This document shows, piece by piece, positions 45,858 through 52,773 of a DNA stretch of 52,773 nt. Positions within the stretch are counted from its first letter, which is position 1. Each line of letters starts with the position of its first letter. The notes under the pieces are model-generated. The model was not told where the DNA came from and did no database searches. It saw nothing but the letters and a program-made list of their open reading frames with translations. This DNA is from Phoronis australis (Eukaryota; Phoronida; Phoronidae): the NCBI GenBank assembly GCA_002633005.1, contig NMRA01000020.1, positions 1,590,816-1,643,588 of the forward strand, given 5' to 3'. The position numbers were made by a program, and so were the translations under genes.

Positions 45858-48453
45858 CTGGAGTTCAAATTCAGTTCCCGTGGATCATTGAGTGCATCGT
45901 TACATCTTATTTTTAACGTGGGTACGTCAGTCATGACATGCACGCAAATCAAGACAAGCAATCATCAATTCAGTTTTGAAGAACAAAAATTTATTGCTCA
46001 ATACTACTGGAAACTTAGAACACCAAGGAAGTGCAAAGACAACCTTTCCAATCAATGAGTCTAATTTTATGTATTTAATGATTTTTAAAGCGTTTTTTCA
46101 ATCTACGGTTTGTGAGTCTGAATTTCATCAAAGTCTTTGAGAGTTATTTTAGATATACAAAAATCGTCTTTTAGTGAACATTACTATTTGGAGATCGGAT
46201 TATAGAGTTTTCCAAATTCAGGCTGCAATTAATTCACCGAAACATCATCAGTTCTTACAAGATAAGCTCCTAATTGTCAAAAACCATCTATGAATCAATA
46301 GATTTTCTTAGATACATAAGCAAATAAATCAGAAGCCAACGAATTTGCTTATCAAAACGGAGTGTTATAAGCAACTTTGCGGAGGGGTGGGAATATGGGA
46401 GTTGCCGGGAGCATTTGTATTAAGGTGTATTTTGCTCATTTCAGAGAAACCTATAACGGTTCATGAGGTAAACTTGAACTCCACTGACAAAAAATAAACG
46501 CTGAAATCTTTATGATTGCGAGAGTTCTTTGAGTACCCCCTTTCGACATGTACACGGACATCACTCATAGTAACCTAGGCAGCAGTGTTTTCCACACGTG
46601 AGAATTCCTTACAAACAAGTAACTCAAAGTAACCATCTTCAAAAGAGATACTAATTCGTGTGATATTACGGGAAACAGTAACAATATTTTATAACTATTC
46701 ATCGGAAATAGTCCTTTTGTGTAATTCACAAATAGTGGTCTTCACTTTCGTTAAAATTCCAGCCTTTCGATGGCGGCAATCCTACTCTATTTTTTCACAT
46801 GTTTGGTTGTTTGGGTCGAATGGCTGTGCTGTGCACGAATGTTTTGTGTTTTTTGGTGAATTTTGAATCCAACTTTCCATCGTGAATACTTGGAAGTGTC
46901 GGATTTACATCTATACAAACTGCTCCACCGAGAGAGGGTACCGTCAGAAATGGGACATCTGAAAAGTTAAACATCATTAAGCTTGGAAAAAAGAGTGACA
47001 GTACATTCCACCGTCGTGAGGTCCCAAAACGATGCAGGGAGTGACCTTCAACATGAAAGCCGGTTGCACGATTTCACAAAAACAGGAAAATAAAGATAAT
47101 CGATTTCAACATTGGGCCCTCTCTCCGTGAGCGGCCCCTTAAGAATTTGTCAATAAAAACACAAAAAGGGTGGCCACTTAAATGTCAGCAATGATCTCTT
47201 TCAAGTGCGGGGCCACTAAATATGAAAATGCTATATTTTCAAATGCCAGGAAATGCACTGCTATTGATGTTATTTGTCAAGTCATCAATTTTTTTTCTCA
47301 AGTAATATACAGTTTCGAGAAAAAAAGAAAGCGAAAGTTGTCTCCGTTATCCCTTGCTAGAGAGAGGCATCTGGAGAAATATGGTTTTGCATTCGCAAAA
47401 TGACTTATTGAATTTAAAAATGCAGTCAATTAGTATGCTCCGCAAAACCTTCGATTTACAAATTTTCTCGATTTTTCGAAGTATAGGTATGATTGATTTC
47501 TTGCACGTTTTCAAGATCGTTTTGACGACCTGTGTTGCAAAAGCGGAGACCCTAACTACAATTCCCTGGCCAGGGTCCTCAAAAGACCTATGAAATGTGA
47601 TTTTCTGTGGACTCTTGTCTCGTTTTCTCGGACTTTTTGTTTCTCGTAGTCGGACCTTTTTGCCCATTTCGCAAAATGGGGGTCTCATTCGAGCTCCCGA
47701 GCCTCCCCCTGGGTGCGTGCATGGGTTTATTAAGGCAGTTGCTGCCGTTTAGGGGGATATGTATCCAGTGGTAGATTTTCAGCCAATTCTGTCACGGTTG
47801 ATGTGGAATTTTCTTTATTCTATAGTTTCTATTAGAAATTGCTACTTATGATAATAATGCTAATTACTTTTAAAAAATGTAAAATATGCCACCTATCATG
47901 GATTTCCAAATGGCTGCCATCATGATCAAACCAAGGGCGAATGACATAGTTTTCGAGAATTTTATTAATGTAGTCTAGTTTTTAGTAATCATTTCAGCAG
48001 CTCTACGGACCATTTGATTGTGTGGTTACTTTCAATTACATCAAAACCCACTGAAAAAATCTCTGTAATTTACGGTCTATTTGAAATTTGTACTGTATTT
48101 TGCAGAGGCATAATTGCATTGTCATTCTGGTCGAAGCTTGTTGACAGGGGCTCAACGACTTGAGCGGAAACCGCTTAAATCTGCAAGTTATAGGTACAGT
48201 TAGCCCAAGTCAGCATGTGAAAAATTTCATTCATTATTACTGCCTACGAATTCTAGGCGAGCAATAGGCCTACTTAGCATCTCCGGTAATATCTCTGTTA
48301 TACAGCTTACGTCATGTTGGGGAAAATCCTATGGTCGGAAACTTCCGTGGCTACATAATGACGATGGAGGAGAGTCAACCAGCAGCCCGTTGCTTAACTT
48401 TTCAATCGTTTTCGTGACCATTATTTAGAGGTTTTGGTTAGCCAACTAGTCGT
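45858..48453. other. Region without recognised genes; one reverse repeat copy
   Basis: No coding exon was recognised. Between about 47590 and 47725 lies a − strand copy of the poly-G repeat: its reverse complement reads GAGACCCCCATTTTGCGAAA, TGGGCAAAAAGGTCCGACTA, AGAAACAAAAAGTCCGAG and AAACGAGACAAGAGTCCACA, matching 41.66–41.81 kb. Confidence 0.5.
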
Positions 48454-48665
48454 ATGTCACCCCTAAATGCGTGTTTTGAAGCTTTTCGGGGTCGGTATCG
48501 GACTGAAAACTCCGGGACAGATTCTGGTAGGCCTGGTACTTGAAATGATTAAGAAGGAAAATTTTTGAAAAATTCATTGTTTGCGGAACTGGTCTGAATC
48601 TACATGTTACAAATGTGCTCTGAAATTTCGTTTCAGGAGAATTGACACCAGAAGAGAAGTTTATG
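48454..48665 (+). CDS. Candidate first exons of an unknown gene (3' partial)
   Basis: ATG at 48454 is the first Met after an in-frame TAG. The frame runs 24 codons to a donor at 48527 (TCTG|GTAGGC). A strong acceptor (CGTTTCAG) opens a 29-bp exon, 48637–48665, ending ATG|GTAAAT. Phases match (G|GA, Gly), giving 34 codons that finish TDSGELTPEEKFM. The two junctions and hydrophilic, protein-like sequence argue for a real gene. I do not recognise the product, and further exons would lie beyond the repeats or outside the window. Confidence 0.3.
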
Positions 48666-49110
48666 GTAAATCCTGTGTTGTGTCAGCGTTTAATTGTTTT
48701 TGTAAATTGCTATTTAATTATGTTAGGTAAGCCTTGTGGCTTTTATTTACCTTTGGTATTCGCATAGCCGAGCCCTGATTACGAATTCTCCGGGTTCGAA
48801 CTCAATTGTTGCTTTCAAAGTTAAACATTGTTGTATTGCGATCCGTTATATGACGACGAGGACTCGTACCTTTGCCCGTGATGGATTAAATTTATGGCTA
48901 CAGTCCCGAGTGAGTTCTAGTTGTCCAAGTTCTGAGCCAAAGAGTTTGACAAACTTAATTCGGATTTGTTTTGGGGTCTTGCAATGCTCATGTTCGGGAC
49001 TCCGTGACTCAATGAGTTGTTAACGTATGGTTTACAGGCGGCTGTCTTATCCTGACCGCCCGGCGCCGCTCACTTCCTGTAGCTTGAAACATGCTCACGG
49101 TACGCAATGA

Positions 49111-51658
49111 CCATTTCTTCGATATATTTTTTCTTTATTCACAAATGTCACCTGATAACTTCCTTAAATTATTCCACGGCATTTTTAATCTTTCAATATA
49201 GAAGATCATTCATCACATCTAGGTTACCCATTTAATTATCTCAACTGTCATATTCAGGGTAAGAACACTCCTGTTCTTGTCTTACTTTGAGAGGAATATC
49301 ACGGAAGACCATTTGTACATCTTATATTTTCATAGTACTCTGGTTCAATACTATATGAGCTTTCGGAGTGATGCGATGTAAAACCTTTGCACAGCTGCGA
49401 TGTCAAATCAAGAGAAAAATTGATAAACCAGACAACTGTAGTTGAAGTACTCTGGTTCAATACTATATGAGCTTTCGCAATGATGCGATGTAAAACCTTT
49501 GCACAGCTGCGATGTCAAATCTAGAGAAACATTGATAAACCAGACAACTGTAGTTGACATTATTGTTTAAATAGAAAGAAAACTGACATTTATGATAAGA
49601 CTTAGCCCCAATTACACCTGCCTGTTTGAAATAATCATATTTAAAAGAATATCCCATGTGAGGAATGTAATAAAACATTCCATGGCATTTTTGATTTAGG
49701 AACGTTAGATATCTTTCATCCCTTGTGAGACCATCCATGTATTTGCTGCGAATGTCACTTCATGATGTTCATCGCAGCTTTTGAGTATTTTTATGATTAA
49801 GATCGCGACGACCTTTCTAGAGTGTCTTTAATAATGATCAAACGCAGACATGCTCAATCAGGGTGTACTTCTTGACTGTTTTGATGTCAGTGAGAAATTT
49901 TTCGACAGTTGCCATAGGAAAGCAAGATTAAACTTGATAAAACGGGTGAGTGTAATCGACATATTGTGTAATTTGAGAGTGCACATTGTATCAATTACAC
50001 TCACCTGTTTGAAATATTTTTTTAATTTAAAAATGTTNTTAAGATCGCGACAACCTTTCTAGAGTGTCTTTAATAATGACCAAACGCAGACATGCTCAAT
50101 CAGGGTGTACTTCTCGACTGTTTTGATGTCAGTGAGAAATTTTTCGACAGTTGCCATAGGAAAGCAAGATTAAACTTGATAAAACGGGTGAGTGTAATCG
50201 ATCTATTGTGTAATTTGAGAGTGCACATTGTATCAATTACACTCACCTGTTTGAAATATTTTTTTAATTTAAAAATGTTCCATGTAATGTTTTCCGGGTG
50301 ATATTCCATGGAACTTCTAACTTAAATGACTCGAGATCCAGAACCCTTGCACTTTTTAACGTTTTTGCTGATCCCTTCTTAATATAATGAAGATTTAGGA
50401 TAAATGTCTGGGAAATGTTACATAATTATACTGATAGTGACTGTTTGAGAATTTCCTGACTAATTACAGGGTAAGGATGTAAAGCTCACTGTCATCTGAA
50501 ATGGATTAAAACGTGCAAATAAAACGAGCTGAGCATATTAGGTACTTTGGACGAACAAACGTAAGGATATTTGAAAAACAGTTTACCATCTAGGACCATT
50601 TCTTCGATATATTTTTTTCTTTATTCACAAATGTCACCTGATAACTNAGCATATTAGGTACTTTGGACGAACAAACGTAGGGATTTTGAAAAACAGTTTA
50701 CCATCTAGGACCATTTCTTCGATATCTTTCTTTCTTTATTCACAAATGTCTCCTGATAACTTCCTTAAATTATTCCACGGAATTTTTAATCTTTCAATAT
50801 TATAGAAGATCATTCATCACATCTAGGTTACCCATTTAATTATCTCAACTGTCATATTCAGGGTATGAACACTCCCGTTCTTGTCTTACTTTGAGAGGAA
50901 TATCACGGAAGACCATTTGTACATCTTATATTTTCATAGTAGTCTGGTTCAATACTATATGAGCTTTCGCAATGATGCGATGTAAAACCTTTGCACAGCT
51001 GCGATGTCAAATCAAGAGAAAAATTGATAAACCAGACAACTGTAGTTGACATTATTGTTTAAATAGAAAGAAAACTGACATTTATGATAAGACTTAGCAC
51101 CAATTACACCTGCCTGTTTGAAATAATCATATTTAAAAGAATATCCCATGTGAGGAATGTAATAAAACATTCCATGGCATTTTTGATTTAGGAACATTAG
51201 AGACCTTTTATCCCTTGTGAGACCATCCATGTAGTTGCTGCGAATGTCACTTCATGATGTTCATCCCAGCTTTTGAGTATTTTTATGATTAAGATCGCGA
51301 CAACCTTTCTAGAGTGTCTTTAATAATGACCAAACGCAGACATGCTCAATCAGGGTGTACTTCTTGACTGTTTTGATGTCATTGAGAAATTTTTCGACAG
51401 TTGCCTTAGGAAAGCGAGATTAAACTTTATAAAACGGGTGAGTGTAATCGATATATTGTGTAATTTGAGAGTGCACATTGTATCAATTACACTCACCTGT
51501 TTGAAATATTTTTTTAATTTAAAAATGTTCCATGTAATGTTTTCCGGGTGATATTCCATAGAACTTCTAACTTAAACGACTCGAGATCCAGAACCCTTGC
51601 ACTTTTTAACGTTTTTGCTGATCCCTTCTTAATATAATGAAGATTTAGGATAAAGACG
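49111..51658. repeat. Large tandem duplication, about 1-kb units with sub-duplications
   Basis: The block starting GACCATTTCTTCGATAT at 49111 recurs at 50594 (broken at an N) and 50711. The block starting AAGATCGCGACGACCTTTCT at 49799 recurs at 50041 and 51292 with few changes. Within the first unit a segment of about 110 bp (AGTACTCTGGTTCAATACTA) is doubled at 49334 and 49446. Each copy holds the inverted pair GGTGAGTGTAAT and ATTACACTCACC. N's at 50038 and 50647 fall at unit junctions, so copy number and order may be mis-assembled. The short open frames inside are by-products. Confidence 0.85.
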
Positions 51659-52526
51659 CTATCCTCCCGTTTTCAGATGGATTCGACATAGTTTGCGCCA
51701 CCTAGTGGCCATTTTTAGTGTTTTCGAGTCTTGTTCTTGTGCGTCCAGCCCTCTATCAACCAAACTGCTCAAAGGATGATTGTGAAAATTGGCATGTATA
51801 TGCTTACTATGTAGAAGACGGTTGACGAGGATTTTCCTACGATTTCGAGTACTGTGGCACCTCCTAGTGGCAGTTTTGTTTTTTTTTCGCCTATGGCTAT
51901 CTCCTAAGCCGTTCGCAGGATCTTTACGAAATTGTGGAAGCACATTTATATGATGTTAACAACAGAACATGACGACTTTTGGACGGATCCGACTACCGGT
52001 GTGCCCCCTAGTGGCAATTTTAGTTTTTTACGCTTACCTTTGTATCTTCAAAAGTCCTTAACGGATTTTCATGAAATTTGGAATGCAGGCACCTATTAGT
52101 GAGATCACGCTATCCATCCGTTTTCAGATGGATTTGACATAGTTTGCGCCCCCTAGTGGCTATTTTTACTGTTTTTGAGTCTGTATTTTTGCGTCTACCC
52201 CTCTATCAACCAAACCGCTCAAAGGATGATTGTGAAAATTGGCATGTATGTGCTTATTATAAAGAAGACAGCTGACAATGATTTTCAGACGATTTCGACT
52301 ACTGTGGCGCCACTGTGGCAATTTTAGTTTTTTACGCTTACCTTTGTTTCTTCACAAGTCCTTAATGGATTTTCATGAAATTTGGTATGTAGGCAACTAT
52401 TAGTGCGATGATGCTATCTTTCCGTTTTCGGATGAATTCGACCTAGTTTGCGACACCCAGTGGCCATTTTTATTGTTTTTGAGTCTGTTTTTTGGCGTCC
52501 ACCCCTCTATCAACCAAACCGCTCTA
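51659..52526. repeat. Tandem array of ~147-bp units, each with a CTCF-core-like sequence
   Basis: Six units can be counted by their central motif: GCGCCACCTAGTGGCCA (near 51706), GGCACCTCCTAGTGGCAG (51852), GTGCCCCCTAGTGGCAA (52001), GCGCCCCCTAGTGGCTA (52147), GCGCCACTGTGGCAA (52306, decayed) and CGACACCCAGTGGCCA (52451). Two unit types alternate irregularly. One contains TCTATCAACCAAACCGCTC and GGATGATTGTGAAAATTGGC. The other contains TTACGCTTACCTTTGT and GGATTTTCATGAAATTTGG. Confidence 0.85.
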
Positions 52527-52572
52527 AGTGTTGGTAGTCCTTCGGGTCCGAAGATGACGTAGGTTGTGTGTC

Positions 52573-52773
52573 TCATCGTCTATGTACACGAAGATGGCTC
52601 TGCAGTCCCAGTCTTGACGCGCAGAGTCGAGAACAGGTGGGGCATTGGAACTCCGTCGTGGTAACAGTGGTGGATGCTGCTGAGTGGCGTTTCTCTCGAG
52701 CAGCTTCGAGTCTCTTACAGCGGTCATCCTCAAAACTGGCAGTTGCTTTTCGAATCGTGGCTCGCCACTTTGG
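52573..52773 (-). pseudogene. 3' end of a LINE ORF2 with C-terminal zinc-finger motif (partial)
   Basis: Read on the − strand from the window edge, the frame gives KWRATIRKATASFEDDRCKR, a short Ser/Thr linker, then CPTCSRLCASRLGLQSHLRVH, RR and stop at 52573. The C-x2-C-x12-H-x4-H spacing with GLxSHxRxH is typical of the C terminus of some LINE endonuclease-reverse transcriptases. The downstream sequence ends ACCCGAAGGACTACCAACAC near 52527, a common LINE 3' end, where it abuts the tandem array. The rest of the element lies outside the window. Confidence 0.75.

Noticed and set aside
47182-47688. Overlapping frames on both strands near 47.2–47.7 kb
   Set aside because: Part lies in the reverse copy of the poly-G repeat. 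No protein similarity was recognised.
49334-49560. Closely spaced direct repeats that might suggest a CRISPR-like array
   Set aside because: Only two long copies exist, and the context is an animal genome.
49850-51559. Repeated 69–70-codon frames on both strands
   Set aside because: Their recurrence is due to tandem DNA duplication. Differences between copies do not favour silent sites, and no start or splice context supports them.

Overview
This window is eukaryotic, from an animal nuclear genome. Its genes are split by GT–AG introns and encode animal proteins. Between and inside them lie non-LTR retrotransposon fragments, many short inverted-repeat DNA elements and tandem arrays. Base composition, intron style and repeat load suit a marine invertebrate such as a lancelet, hemichordate or mollusc, but nothing here fixes the species. 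Single N bases and runs of G mark weak assembly spots near 33.76, 39.47, 42.68, 44.09, 50.04 and 50.65 kb.

Layout. (1) 0.9–8.9 kb, + strand: a neuronal calcium sensor of the NCS-1/frequenin type, rebuilt from five exons. Its first coding exon lies outside the window or was not found. Its 5.8-kb second intron carries an intact same-strand 252-codon ORF of unknown identity and several small palindromic elements. (2) 9.7–12.2 kb: three diverged copies of a roughly 0.5-kb repeat. (3) 13.75–16.66 kb, − strand: C2orf69, two coding exons, 362 aa. (4) 18.98–28.78 kb, + strand: MMADHC (cblD), seven coding exons, 301 aa, with a decayed LINE in intron 2 and a striking cluster of heat-shock-element-like sites in intron 6. 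C2orf69 and MMADHC are transcribed divergently across about 2.3 kb that holds a large palindromic element. (5) 33.53–38.05 kb, − strand: TEX264, four coding exons, 207 aa, with a 5'-truncated LINE bearing a 30-A tail in intron 2. (6) 38–48 kb: few gene signals but dense mobile DNA. It includes a 1.6-kb foldback element built of nested inverted arms, a 1.15-kb element with perfect 26-bp terminal inverted repeats, and small elements with 5-bp target duplications. (7) 48.45–48.67 kb: two phase-matched exons that may begin an unknown + strand gene. (8) 49.1–52.5 kb: tandem duplications, then an array of about 147-bp units that each carry a CTCF-core-like sequence. The window ends in the 3' end of another LINE on the − strand.

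The genes are unrelated housekeeping or neuronal genes, not an operon or pathway cluster, although C2orf69 and MMADHC both act in or near mitochondria. The most unusual content is structural: a foldback repeat family present in full, reduced and fragmentary forms; a CTCF-motif array at nucleosome spacing; and a heat-shock-element cluster inside a cobalamin gene.
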